The notes under the pieces are model-generated. The model worked only from the letters and a program-made list of their open reading frames with translations, was not told where the DNA came from and ran no database searches. From assembly GCF_900100375.1 (NCBI RefSeq), contig NZ_FNEZ01000008.1:3740-67739 (forward strand): 64,000 nucleotides of DNA, given 5' to 3'. The translations under genes and the position numbers were made by a program. The stretch's first letter is position 1. Every line of letters begins with the position of its first letter. This document shows, in pieces, positions 18,058 to 27,781 of the stretch. This stretch comes from Flavobacterium noncentrifugens (GTDB lineage Bacteria; Bacteroidota; Bacteroidia; Flavobacteriales; Flavobacteriaceae).

Positions 18058-19140
18058 ATGAAGAGAATTGTAATTTCCACAGGCTTAATCGCCCTGGTGT
18101 GCCTGTCAAGCTGCACATCTAAACAAGAAGTAAAAGAAGAAGCGTCAAACTACACGGTAACAAATCCGGTCGTGATAGATACTTCGGTTACGAAAGAATA
18201 TGTTTCCCAGATCAAATCGGTGCGAAACATCGAAATTCGTGCGCTAGAAAAAGGGTTCCTTCAAAATATTTATGTCGATGAAGGCCAATCGGTGAAAGCC
18301 GGACAGGTACTTTTTAAAATCGTACCGAAAATGTACGAAGCCGAATCTGACAAAGCCAACGCTGAAGTCAAAGCTGCTGAAATCGAACTCCAAAACACCA
18401 AATTACTGGCCGATAAAAATGTTGTTTCCAAAAATGAACTGGCGATGGCAAAAGCAAAATTGGATGGCGCTAAAGCGGAAATGTCGATGGCAAAATTCCA
18501 CTTAACCGCTACGATCATCAAAGCGCCTTTTGACGGAATCATCGACCGCATCCCGAAAAAACTCGGAAGCTTAATTGATGAAGGTGAATTGTTAACGACA
18601 CTTTCAGACAACAGCCAGATGTTTGCGTATTTCAACGTTTCCGAACCGGAATACCTGAATTACCAAACCGATGTCAAAGACCGCGGCAGCAAAAAAGTCG
18701 GATTGCTATTGGCAAACAACCAGCCTTTAAAATACGAAGGCGATGTAGAAACCATCGAAAGCGAATTCGACAGCGAAACCGGAAATATTGCGTTCCGCGC
18801 CAAATTTCCAAATCCTGAAAAACTACTTAAAAACGGCGAAACCGGAAAAGTGCAAATGACTGTCCCACTTAAAAAAGCACTCGTCATTCCGCAAAAAGCA
18901 ACTTATGAAATCCAGGACAAATTTTATGTTTTTGTAGTTGGAAATGACAATGTCGTGCATTCGAAAAACATCACCATCACCAGCGAAATGCCCGATTTAT
19001 ATGTGATCGGAAGCGGCCTTTCAGCCAATGACAAAATCCTGCTCGAAGGCGTACAGAATGTAAAAGACGACGATAAGATCAAATTTAAATTAGTCAATCC
19101 AAAACAAGCCATTTCCGAACTGAAATTAAACGCTGAGTAG
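18058..19140 (+). CDS. RND efflux periplasmic adaptor lipoprotein (MFP)
   Basis: The protein has 360 residues. The start at 18058 gives a lipoprotein signal (MKRIVISTGLIALVCLSSC); the ATG at 17992 would put 22 extra residues in front and overlaps the leader hairpin. Domain order is that of HlyD/AcrA adaptors: a first lipoyl half (EIRALEKGFLQNIYVDEGQSVKAGQVLF), an alpha-hairpin (about 85-145), a second lipoyl half (IIKAPFDGIIDRIPKKLGSLIDEG), then beta-barrel and membrane-proximal domains. It links the inner-membrane pump to the outer-membrane channel. The pump gene follows after 21 bp. Confidence 0.92.
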   Translation: MKRIVISTGLIALVCLSSCTSKQEVKEEASNYTVTNPVVIDTSVTKEYVSQIKSVRNIEIRALEKGFLQNIYVDEGQSVKAGQVLFKIVPKMYEAESDKANAEVKAAEIELQNTKLLADKNVVSKNELAMAKAKLDGAKAEMSMAKFHLTATIIKAPFDGIIDRIPKKLGSLIDEGELLTTLSDNSQMFAYFNVSEPEYLNYQTDVKDRGSKKVGLLLANNQPLKYEGDVETIESEFDSETGNIAFRAKFPNPEKLLKNGETGKVQMTVPLKKALVIPQKATYEIQDKFYVFVVGNDNVVHSKNITITSEMPDLYVIGSGLSANDKILLEGVQNVKDDDKIKFKLVNPKQAISELKLNAE

Positions 19141-19161
19141 CGAACCTTAAAACACAAACAA

Positions 19162-22100
19162 ATGTTTAATAAATTCATACACAGACCCGTACTGTCTATC
19201 GTGATCTCGCTGATTATTGTGTTCCTTGGTGCGCTGGCGATGACGAAATTACCGGTAACCCAATTTCCTTCGATCTCGCCTCCAAAGGTGAACATTACTG
19301 CAGAATATCCAGGTGCAAATGGCGAACTGATGACCAAAGCAGTACTTATTCCGTTAGAGCGTGCGATTAATGGCGTACCCGGAATGAAATACATGGCTTC
19401 AGATGCCGGAAATGACGGTGAAGCATCGATCCAGGTGGTTTTCAACCTTGGAACCGATCCAAACCAGGCATCGATCAACGTGCAGAACCGTGTGGCTTCT
19501 GTTGTTAATAAACTGCCGCCGCTTGTCGTTCGGGAAGGCGTGAAAATTACACGTGAAGAATCAAGCATGCTGTTGTACATCAACTTATACAGCAAAGACC
19601 CAAAAATGGATGAAAAATTCCTGTTTAATTTTGCCGATATCAACATCTTATCAGAATTAAAAAGGGTTGATGGCGTTGGAGATGCCGACATTCTCGGAAA
19701 CCGTGAATATGCGATGCGGGTTTGGCTAAAGCCTGACAGAATGCTCGCTTATAAAATTTCTGCAGATGAAGTCCTCAAAGCACTTGACGAGCAAAGTTTG
19801 GAAGCCTCACCTGGAAAAACCGGGGAAAGTTCGGGAAAACGCACCGAGGCTTTTGAATATGTATTGAAATATCCGGGACGTTTCAGCACCAAAGAAGGCT
19901 ATGAAAACATTATCCTGAAATCGAGTAAGGACGGCGAATTGCTGCGTTTGAAAGATGTAGCAGACATTGAATTCGGAAGCTCATTCTATGATATTTATTC
20001 GAACCTGAATGGACGCCCATCTGCTGCGATCGTACTCAAACAATCTTACGGAAGTAATGCCAGCCAGGTTATTAAAGACGTAAAAGCGAAACTTGCCGAA
20101 ATTAAATCGACCTCTTTTCCAAAAGGCGTTGATTATGAAATCAGTTATGATGTTTCGAAATTCCTCGATGCATCGATTGAAAAAGTAATCCACACTTTGG
20201 TCGAAGCGTTTATCCTCGTTGGGATTGTCGTATTCTTATTTCTTGGCGACTGGCGTTCGACCTTAATTCCAGCCATTGCCGTACCGGTGTCGCTGGTTGG
20301 AACTTTTGCCGTGATGTCATTTTTCGGAATTACGCTGAATTTGATTTCCTTATTTGCACTCGTACTTGCGATTGGAATTGTCGTCGATAACGCGATCGTT
20401 GTCGTCGAGGCGGTCCATGCGAAAATGGAAGAAAAGAACCTGTCCCCGCTTTTGGCCACACAGGAAGCGATGCATGAAATCAGCGGTGCTATTATCGCGA
20501 TTACTTTTGTAATGACCGCAGTATTTATTCCGGTTGCATTTATGTCAGGTCCTGTCGGAATTTTCTACAGACAGTTTTCGATCACCATGGCAACGGCAAT
20601 CGTGCTTTCGGGAATTATCGCGTTAACACTTACGCCTGCCCTTTGTGCAATAATGCTTAAAAACAACCACGGAAAAGTGCGGAAGCAAACGCCGATGAAC
20701 AAATTGCTCGACGGATTCAACAATTGGTTCAACCGAATTTCCGGAAGATATCAGGGATTATTAGGTAAAATCGTCAACAAAAGATCAGTGACTTTTATCA
20801 TGCTGATCGTTTTTTGTGCCGGAATCGGACTTTTAAATGGCAGCCTGCCTTCCGGATTTATCCCGAATGAAGATCAGGGAATGTTTTATGCCGTCATCCA
20901 GACGCCGCCGGGTTCTACATTGGAACGTACCAATCAGGTCGCTCAAAAATTGCAGAAAATCGCTGAAAAAATCGATGGTGTAAAATCGGTTTCGTCACTT
21001 GCTGGTTATGAAATTTTGACTGAAGGAACTGGGGCCAACTCGGGAACCTGTCTGATCAACTTAAAAAGCTGGGAAGACCGCAAACATTCTGTTGGCGACA
21101 TTATGAAAGAACTCGAAGAAAAATCCAAAGACATCCAAGGCGCGACGATCGAATTCTTCCAGCCACCGGCAGTTCCTGGTTATGGTGCTGCGGGCGGATT
21201 TGAGTTGCGTTTGCTTGACAAAGCTGGTTCCGGCGATTACAAAAAAATGGAAACGGTCAGCAAGAATTTTGTAAAAGAGCTCAACAAGCGTCCCGAACTG
21301 GCATCGGTATTTACATTCTACAGCGCGAGTTTCCCGCAATACATGCTAAAGATTGACAATGACATCGCGCAGCAAAAAGGTGTCAGCATCGACAATGCGA
21401 TGAATACACTTTCGACTTTGGTAGGTAGTAATTATGAAACCAGCTTTATCAAATTCGACCGCCAATATAAAGTAATGGTTCAGGCATTGCCGCAATACCG
21501 CGCGTTGCCATCGGATATTTTGAATCTTTATGTGAAAAACGACCGTGATGAAATGGTGCCGTTCTCTGCATTCATGAAAATGGAAAAAGTGTATGGTTTA
21601 TCCGAAATCACGCGACACAATATGTACAATGCATCTGAGATCAGCGGATCTTCAGCGCCGGGGTACAGTAGTGGTTCTGCGATTGATGCGGTTGCCGAAG
21701 TAGCGAAGAAAACATTGCCAAGAGGATTCGGAATCGACTGGGCCGGAATTTCTGCCGATGAAGTCGCCCGTGGAAACGAAGCGATCTACATTTTCCTAAT
21801 CTGTCTTGCCTTCGTTTACCTGATTCTTGCAGCGCAATATGAAAGTTTCGTGCTTCCGTTTGCCGTAATCCTTTCACTTCCAGCGGGAATTTTCGGTGCC
21901 TTTCTTTTACTCAAAATCTGCGGACTTGAAAATAACATTTACGCGCAGGTGGCGATGGTTATGCTGATTGGTTTGCTTGGGAAAAATGCCGTACTGATAG
22001 TGGAGTTTGCCGTACAAAGGCATCGCGCCGGGGATTCTGTATTGACAGCCGCAATTGAAGGTTCTGCAGTGAGGTTCCGCCCTATTTTAATGACTTCTTT

Positions 22101-22329
22101 TGCGTTTATCGCCGGATTGATTCCGCTGGTTTTTGCATCAGGTCCGGGCGCAACAGGAAACCGTACGATTGGTTCTGCCGCTGCCGGCGGGATGTTGATT
22201 GGTACTCTTTTCGGAGTCATCGTAATTCCGGGATTGTACTACATATTCGCAAAAATTTCAGAGCGCAACATCATCGTTATTGATGAAAATGAAAATCCAT
22301 TAACCGAAGAAATCGATCACAATGTATAA
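19162..22329 (+). CDS. RND efflux pump inner-membrane subunit (HAE-1/AcrB-like)
   Basis: The protein has 1055 residues, full length for an AcrB-type proton-driven pump. It starts MFNKFIHRPVLSIVISLIIV and has PVTQFPSISPPKVNITAEYPGA near the N-terminus. In the TM4 motif, AIGIVVDNAIVVVE keeps the first of the two AcrB aspartates but has Asn at the second, a common HAE-1 variant; the TM10 lysine motif GLLGKNAVLIVEFA is present. Two large periplasmic loops separate the TM blocks. Substrates are probably amphiphilic drugs or metabolites rather than metals, since no Met-rich metal relay was seen. The downstream gene overlaps its end by 8 bp. Confidence 0.95.
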   Translation: MFNKFIHRPVLSIVISLIIVFLGALAMTKLPVTQFPSISPPKVNITAEYPGANGELMTKAVLIPLERAINGVPGMKYMASDAGNDGEASIQVVFNLGTDPNQASINVQNRVASVVNKLPPLVVREGVKITREESSMLLYINLYSKDPKMDEKFLFNFADINILSELKRVDGVGDADILGNREYAMRVWLKPDRMLAYKISADEVLKALDEQSLEASPGKTGESSGKRTEAFEYVLKYPGRFSTKEGYENIILKSSKDGELLRLKDVADIEFGSSFYDIYSNLNGRPSAAIVLKQSYGSNASQVIKDVKAKLAEIKSTSFPKGVDYEISYDVSKFLDASIEKVIHTLVEAFILVGIVVFLFLGDWRSTLIPAIAVPVSLVGTFAVMSFFGITLNLISLFALVLAIGIVVDNAIVVVEAVHAKMEEKNLSPLLATQEAMHEISGAIIAITFVMTAVFIPVAFMSGPVGIFYRQFSITMATAIVLSGIIALTLTPALCAIMLKNNHGKVRKQTPMNKLLDGFNNWFNRISGRYQGLLGKIVNKRSVTFIMLIVFCAGIGLLNGSLPSGFIPNEDQGMFYAVIQTPPGSTLERTNQVAQKLQKIAEKIDGVKSVSSLAGYEILTEGTGANSGTCLINLKSWEDRKHSVGDIMKELEEKSKDIQGATIEFFQPPAVPGYGAAGGFELRLLDKAGSGDYKKMETVSKNFVKELNKRPELASVFTFYSASFPQYMLKIDNDIAQQKGVSIDNAMNTLSTLVGSNYETSFIKFDRQYKVMVQALPQYRALPSDILNLYVKNDRDEMVPFSAFMKMEKVYGLSEITRHNMYNASEISGSSAPGYSSGSAIDAVAEVAKKTLPRGFGIDWAGISADEVARGNEAIYIFLICLAFVYLILAAQYESFVLPFAVILSLPAGIFGAFLLLKICGLENNIYAQVAMVMLIGLLGKNAVLIVEFAVQRHRAGDSVLTAAIEGSAVRFRPILMTSFAFIAGLIPLVFASGPGATGNRTIGSAAAGGMLIGTLFGVIVIPGLYYIFAKISERNIIVIDENENPLTEEIDHNV

Positions 22330-23755
22330 ATCCAAAATCAATCGGTACTTAATTCCGCTTGGCGTTTGCCTCGCGATCGCAAGCTGTAAAACACCGCAAA
22401 TCGCAGCGACAGCAACGAATACCGCCGTTCCTGAATCTTACAATACGAGTTCAGATACAACGAATATGGCGTCTGTGCAGTGGCGTAAATTCTTCACAGA
22501 TAAAAATCTGGTCGACCTGATCGATACCGCCTTAAAGAACAATCAGGAATTGCAGATCACATTACAGGAACTTGAAATTGCTAAGAATGACATTCGTGTC
22601 AGGAAAGCCGATTTGCTTCCGACTTTAGGCATCAGAGCCGGAGCTGGAGTTGAAAAAGTCGGCCGATACACGAGCCAGGGCGCGGGTGATGCTTCAACTG
22701 AAATCATGCCTGGAAAGGAAGTTCCGGATCCATTAACCGATTTCACGGTTGCCGCTTTCGCAAATTACGAAGTCGACATCTGGAAAAAACTGCACAATTC
22801 TAAAAAAGCAGCGGTGACCAGATATTTGTCAAGCATCGAAGGAAAGAATTTTGTTTTAACAAACCTGATTGCTGAAGTTGCCGATTCGTATTATGAATTA
22901 CAGGCTTTGGACAACCAGATGTTGATCGTAAAACAAAACATCGACCTGCAGAAAAATGCGCTTGAAATCGTAAAAGTGCAGAAAGAAGCCGCGCGTGCGA
23001 CCGAGCTTGCCGTGCAGAAATTTCAGGCCGAAGTGTTCAAATCGCAAAGTTTGGAGTTTGACATTGCCCAGCAGATCAAGGAAACTGAAAACCGCATCAA
23101 TTTCTTACTGGCGCGTTATCCACAGGAAATACCGAGAGATAAAGGTGAGTTTTTAAGTTTGGTTCCAACAGCGATCCAGTCGGGAATTCCGTCACAATTA
23201 TTGGCAAATCGTCCCGATATTAAACAAGCGGAACTGGATCTGGCAGCGGCAAAACTTGATGTAAAAGTAGCCCGTGCCGAGTTTTATCCAACATTAGGGA
23301 TTTCAGCAGCGGTTGGTTATCAGGCATTTAAAACCTCTTATTTGTTTACGAATCCTGAATCATTATTGTATTCGCTTGCGGGAGATTTAGTGGCACCATT
23401 GGTCAACCGGAATGCGATCAAAGCCGAATTCAAAAATGCAAACGCAAGACAGCTTCAGGCGATGTACAATTACCAGCGTGTGGTTTTAAATGCGTATATC
23501 GAAGTGGCAAACCAGCTTTCAAACGTCAGCAACCTCGAAAAAAGCTACGATTTAAAATCAAAACAAGTAGACGCTTTGAATAAATCGATCGATGCTTCAA
23601 ACGATTTGTTCCGATCTGCAAGAGTAGATTATTTTGAAGTTTTGATGACGCAGCGCGATGCTTTAGAATCCAAACTAGAACTCATCGACACCAAAAAAGA
23701 ACAGCTCAATGCCGTTGTCAATGTATACAAAGGTTTGGGCGGCGGCTGGAAATAA
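22322..23755 (+). CDS. Outer-membrane efflux channel lipoprotein (NodT/OprM type)
   Basis: The protein has 477 residues and starts 8 bp inside the pump gene, which suggests coupled translation. The lipobox is IASCKTPQ after a short hydrophobic segment. It has the two tandem TolC-type coiled-coil repeats: NNQELQITLQELEIAKNDI, LLPTLGI and FANYEVDIWKKL in the first half, and SQLLANRPDIKQAE, ARAEFYPTLGIS and DYFEVLMTQRDALESKLELI in the second. It forms the outer-membrane exit duct of the tripartite pump encoded by the two preceding genes. Confidence 0.94.
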   Translation: MYKSKINRYLIPLGVCLAIASCKTPQIAATATNTAVPESYNTSSDTTNMASVQWRKFFTDKNLVDLIDTALKNNQELQITLQELEIAKNDIRVRKADLLPTLGIRAGAGVEKVGRYTSQGAGDASTEIMPGKEVPDPLTDFTVAAFANYEVDIWKKLHNSKKAAVTRYLSSIEGKNFVLTNLIAEVADSYYELQALDNQMLIVKQNIDLQKNALEIVKVQKEAARATELAVQKFQAEVFKSQSLEFDIAQQIKETENRINFLLARYPQEIPRDKGEFLSLVPTAIQSGIPSQLLANRPDIKQAELDLAAAKLDVKVARAEFYPTLGISAAVGYQAFKTSYLFTNPESLLYSLAGDLVAPLVNRNAIKAEFKNANARQLQAMYNYQRVVLNAYIEVANQLSNVSNLEKSYDLKSKQVDALNKSIDASNDLFRSARVDYFEVLMTQRDALESKLELIDTKKEQLNAVVNVYKGLGGGWK

Positions 23756-23774
23756 GCTATCGTTTTTAAAATGA

Positions 23775-23806
23775 ATGAGCCGGGCAATTGTCTGGCTTTT
23801 TTATTT
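23775..23806 (+). terminator. Terminator of the RND efflux operon
   Basis: GAGCCGG and CTGGCTT form an imperfect stem with a following T run, about 20 bp after the channel gene. Confidence 0.6.
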
Positions 23807-23917
23807 TTAAAAACGAATCCTTCGGGTAAATCAAAAAAACAGTTCTAAATATTATTTAATCTATTGATTTTTAGTAAATTGTGATATGAAAATGATTAAC
23901 ATCCAATATGATGTACC

Positions 23918-25879
23918 ATGAGAAAATTTTGCTTTTTGCTGATTTTTTTTGCCAACCAATTAAATGCCCAGGTTGGCATCAACACCACTACTCCATTATC
24001 AACACTTGACATCCGTGCAAACGATCCTGCGAATCCGACAAATGCCGATGGACTAATGATTCCAAGGGTTGATTCATTTCCGTTCCCGTTTCCAACCGCT
24101 TCCCAACAAGGCATGCTCATTTATCTGACCACAACATTCGGTTTATCACCTCCAGGATTTTACTTTTGGGACAATATTTTTAACAGCTGGCTGCCTGTTG
24201 GTGGGCGCAATTGGAAACTCGGAGGAAATACCGATCTGCTTGCGACGGATTTCATCGGCAGCATGAATCAAATGGATATCAAATTTAAAAGATACAATAT
24301 CGGTTCCGGAATTATTTCAGAATTCAATACGGCTTTTGGTTACAACAGCCTAAACAACACCATTTTCTCTTACAGCAACTGCAGCGCTTTCGGAGCTGGC
24401 GCGATGTCAAACCATGCCGGAACTTCGAATACTGCTATTGGCGCTAATGCGTTACAAAGCTACGGCGATAGTTCCTACAATACAGCAATCGGCAATGAGT
24501 CACAGGCGGCCAGCGGATTTGCTTCAAACCACAATACATCAGTTGGTTATCGTACGTTGGCGGTGCTTACCGTTAATGGAAATGACAACGTAGCAATCGG
24601 AAGTCTGGTCCTGGGCAAACTTACAGCCGGAAACAGCAATGTGGCCGTCGGAAGCAAAGCATTTGAAAATCTTCAAAACGGATTTGACAATACGGCCATT
24701 GGCTACAAAGCCATGAATTTAGCAACCGGCACAAATGGCAGTACCGCAATCGGTTCGCGTGCGCTGGAGCAAAATATGTTCGGAAACTACAATACTGCTG
24801 TTGGATACATCGCTTTAAATACCAATAACGGAAGCAACAATACCGCAATCGGATACCAATCGCTGTCGCAAAATAATGGCGGGAGCGACAATACTGCGGT
24901 AGGATCAAATGCCATGCTTCAGGCCCAGGGTTTTGAAAATACTGCTGTGGGTAAAGATGCTTTATATTCAAATGCAAACGGAAACCGCAATACGGCAGTT
25001 GGAAAAGATGCCCTTTATATGAATAATTTGGGGCAGGACAATACAGCCGTTGGAAATAGCGCACTCAAAAACAACAATGTCAATCAAAATTCGGCTTTTG
25101 GAAAAAATGCGCTTTTAAACAACGATTTTGGCACAAACAATAACGCTTTTGGATTTTCAAGCCTTTTGGACAATACTTCAGGAAACAATAATGTTTCGAT
25201 GGGAAGTTACGCATTGGGACAAAACCAAACCGCATCCGGAAATACCGCTATTGGAAATTTCGCGCTGGCATATCATATTAATGGCGATGACAATACGGCC
25301 ATTGGAAACAATGCTTTTTCAGGCAACGGCAACTTTTCAAATTCAACTGCGATTGGCGCCAATAGCGACATTACGGCAAATAAACAAGTTCGGATTGGCG
25401 ATTCCAATGTGACAAGTATTGGTGGTTTTTCAGACTGGACGAACATATCGGACGGTCGTTTTAAGATGGATGTTAAGGCAAATGTTCCGGGATTGGCTTT
25501 CATTGGCAAACTTCGCCCGGTGACGTATCATTTGAACATGCAGGCAATTAATGCTTTTCGGAAACATTCAAATAGCTCAGAAAACCGCAACGAACTCCAA
25601 ACCGGATTTATCGCACAGGAAGTCGAACAGGCCGCAATAGATTCAGGTTTTGATTTCAGCGGTGTCGACAGGCCTAAAAATGATTCTGATTATTACGGGT
25701 TGCGTTATGCACAATTCGTCGTTCCATTGGTCAAAGCCGTTCAGGAACAACAGCAAATTATTGAAAAACAACAACGTGAAATTGAATTGCTAAAACTTCA
25801 GGTCAACCAAAATGATTATACCCAGCAGGCGGTTTTGCAAAGGTTGGCGGCTTTAGAACAAAAAGCTTTGCGGGATTAG
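23918..25879 (+). CDS. Surface beta-roll protein with C-terminal S74 intramolecular chaperone domain
   Basis: The protein has 653 residues with a signal peptide (MRKFCFLLIFFANQLNAQ). The flavobacterial tail-fibre-like start VGINTTTPLSTLDI is followed by some 20 repeats around the motif GNxNTAIGxxAL (about 140-490), the pattern of a YadA-head-like beta-roll. The C-terminus is a peptidase S74/endosialidase chaperone domain (SDGRFKMDV, FIGKLRPVTYHLN, QTGFIAQEVEQA, YGLRYAQFVVPLVKAVQEQQ) ending in a coiled coil. By family, the S74 domain helps trimerise the preceding part and may then cleave itself off. No T9SS sorting domain is present, so the export route after the Sec pathway is unclear. Confidence 0.88.
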   Translation: MRKFCFLLIFFANQLNAQVGINTTTPLSTLDIRANDPANPTNADGLMIPRVDSFPFPFPTASQQGMLIYLTTTFGLSPPGFYFWDNIFNSWLPVGGRNWKLGGNTDLLATDFIGSMNQMDIKFKRYNIGSGIISEFNTAFGYNSLNNTIFSYSNCSAFGAGAMSNHAGTSNTAIGANALQSYGDSSYNTAIGNESQAASGFASNHNTSVGYRTLAVLTVNGNDNVAIGSLVLGKLTAGNSNVAVGSKAFENLQNGFDNTAIGYKAMNLATGTNGSTAIGSRALEQNMFGNYNTAVGYIALNTNNGSNNTAIGYQSLSQNNGGSDNTAVGSNAMLQAQGFENTAVGKDALYSNANGNRNTAVGKDALYMNNLGQDNTAVGNSALKNNNVNQNSAFGKNALLNNDFGTNNNAFGFSSLLDNTSGNNNVSMGSYALGQNQTASGNTAIGNFALAYHINGDDNTAIGNNAFSGNGNFSNSTAIGANSDITANKQVRIGDSNVTSIGGFSDWTNISDGRFKMDVKANVPGLAFIGKLRPVTYHLNMQAINAFRKHSNSSENRNELQTGFIAQEVEQAAIDSGFDFSGVDRPKNDSDYYGLRYAQFVVPLVKAVQEQQQIIEKQQREIELLKLQVNQNDYTQQAVLQRLAALEQKALRD

Positions 25880-25929
25880 TTGCAAAAAAACATCTTGACG
25901 CATATCTAATAACGATGCTGTTTTTTGCG

Positions 25930-25937
25930 TATTTTTG
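25930..25937 (+). promoter_or_regulatory. Possible -7 box for the ABC exporter gene
   Basis: TATTTTTG fits TAnnTTTG and lies 21 nt before the chosen ATG. No TTG at the usual distance was found upstream, so support is partial. Confidence 0.35.
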
Positions 25938-25958
25938 TGCTTCAAAATTACTGCAAAA

Positions 25959-27749
25959 ATGGCACGCCCAAAAATCGAAAATGACTTACCTAAGGCAAAA
26001 ATCAATGCCTATTCCTTAAAAAAAGCATGGCAATTATTCAGTTACGGAAAAAACCACCGCTGGAAATTTTACATCGGTTTACTCTTTTTATTATTGACCA
26101 GCGGCACAGCGCTCGCCTTTCCAAAGCTCATCGGATTGCTTGTCGATTGTGCAAAAAATAAAGATCTGGTGCAAGCCAATTATTTGTCATTGATGCTCGT
26201 TGGAATCCTGATTTTACAATCGGTTTTCTCTTTTTTCAGATTGTCGCTGTTCATCAATTTCACCGAAAATACCCTTGCAAATATTCGCCTTGCGCTGTAT
26301 TCAAACCTGATCAAACTGCCAATGACGTTCTTTTCGCAAAAACGCGTGGGCGAACTCAACAGCAGGCTCAGCTCTGACATTGCACAAATCCAGGACACTT
26401 TAACGACGACGATTGCCGAATTTTTAAGACAATTCATTTTGATCATCGGTGGCGTAGTTTTTCTGGCGGTGATTAGCATTAAGCTGACTTTAATGATGCT
26501 TTCGATTGTACCATTAGTTGCCGTTGCTGCGGTCATTTTCGGGCGTTTTATCAGGAAATATTCGAAGAAAACCCAGGATACGATTGCTGAAAGCCAGGTG
26601 ATTGTTGAAGAAACTTTACAAGGAATCAGCAATGTTAAAGCGTTTGCCAACGAATGGTACGAAATTGCACGCTATTCGGCCAAGATCAAGGAAATTGTAA
26701 AAATCGCGATCAAAGGCGGGCAATACCGCGGTTATTTTGCATCGTTCATTATTTTGTGCCTTTTCGGATCGATAGTCGCTGTGGTTTGGTTTGGCGTGAC
26801 TTTGATTATTTCGGGTGATATGAAAGATGTCGGGCAACTGATTTCATTTGTATTGTACTCGATATTTGTTGGTGCTTCTTTTGGCGGGATTGCCGAATTG
26901 TATGCCCAGATCCAGAAAGCAATCGGCGCTACGGAACGTGTTTTCGAATTGCTCGATGAACAGCCGGAAAACATCAATAGCATCCAAAAACAGCAAACTC
27001 AAAAATTGAAAGGCGAAGTCGAATTTAAAAACGTTGCTTTCAGTTATCCGTCAAGGAAAGAAATACAGGTACTCGATAATGTGAGCTTTTCTGCAGGATT
27101 CGGGCAAAAGGTTGCGCTCGTTGGCCCAAGCGGTGCAGGAAAATCGACGATTTCTTCGTTGTTGTTGCGATTTTACGATATTGATTCGGGTGAAATATTA
27201 ATTGACGGAAAAAACATCTTCGATTATGAATTGGAAGACCTTCGCGGCAACATGAGCATCGTTCCGCAGGACGTGATCTTATTTGGCGGAAGCATTCGTG
27301 AAAACATCGCTTATGGAAAACCCGATGCGACTGAAGAAGAAATATTCCTCGCCGCCAAACAAGCCAACGCACTGAATTTCATCAACGGATTTCCTGAAAA
27401 ATTTGAAACGCTCGTAGGCGAACGCGGCATTAAATTATCGGGCGGACAACGCCAAAGGATCGCAATTGCACGCGCATTGCTTAAAAATCCGGCGATATTG
27501 ATTCTGGACGAGGCCACTTCTTCACTCGACAGCGAAAGCGAAAAACTCGTTCAGGAAGCACTTGAGATTTTAATGGAAGGACGAACCAGCATTATCATTG
27601 CACACAGGCTTTCTACCATTCGCAAAGCAGATAAAATCCTGGTGCTTGACAAAGGAACGATCATCGAAGAAGGAACGCATAATGAACTTTTGGAAATCGA
27701 AAACGGACTCTATAAAAACCTGAGCAGCCTTCAGTTTTCCAACTCCTAA
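25959..27749 (+). CDS. ABC exporter, fused permease-ATPase (MsbA-like)
   Basis: The protein has 596 residues. The ATG at 25959 (MARPKIENDLPK) is preferred over 25935, which overlaps the end of a likely promoter. The N-terminal half has six predicted TM helices (type IV exporter fold). The ATPase domain contains Walker A GPSGAGKST (about 389-397), Q-loop IVPQDVILFGG, signature LSGGQRQRIAIARAL (about 493) and Walker B ILILDEATSSLD, then the H-loop IIAHRLST. It acts as a homodimer in the inner membrane. Lipid A-core or lipid export is possible by resemblance to MsbA, but the substrate is not shown. It stands alone with a convergent neighbour. Confidence 0.9.
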   Translation: MARPKIENDLPKAKINAYSLKKAWQLFSYGKNHRWKFYIGLLFLLLTSGTALAFPKLIGLLVDCAKNKDLVQANYLSLMLVGILILQSVFSFFRLSLFINFTENTLANIRLALYSNLIKLPMTFFSQKRVGELNSRLSSDIAQIQDTLTTTIAEFLRQFILIIGGVVFLAVISIKLTLMMLSIVPLVAVAAVIFGRFIRKYSKKTQDTIAESQVIVEETLQGISNVKAFANEWYEIARYSAKIKEIVKIAIKGGQYRGYFASFIILCLFGSIVAVVWFGVTLIISGDMKDVGQLISFVLYSIFVGASFGGIAELYAQIQKAIGATERVFELLDEQPENINSIQKQQTQKLKGEVEFKNVAFSYPSRKEIQVLDNVSFSAGFGQKVALVGPSGAGKSTISSLLLRFYDIDSGEILIDGKNIFDYELEDLRGNMSIVPQDVILFGGSIRENIAYGKPDATEEEIFLAAKQANALNFINGFPEKFETLVGERGIKLSGGQRQRIAIARALLKNPAILILDEATSSLDSESEKLVQEALEILMEGRTSIIIAHRLSTIRKADKILVLDKGTIIEEGTHNELLEIENGLYKNLSSLQFSNS

Positions 27750-27751
27750 AA

Positions 27752-27780
27752 AAAAGCCGCTTTAAACTGAGTGGCTTTTA
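27752..27780. terminator. Shared terminator between convergent genes
   Basis: AAAAGCC and GGCTTTT, with a bulged C-G pair inside, form a hairpin with A and T runs on both sides. It lies between the stops of the ABC exporter gene and the minus-strand adhesin gene. Confidence 0.7.
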
Positions 27781-27781
27781 T

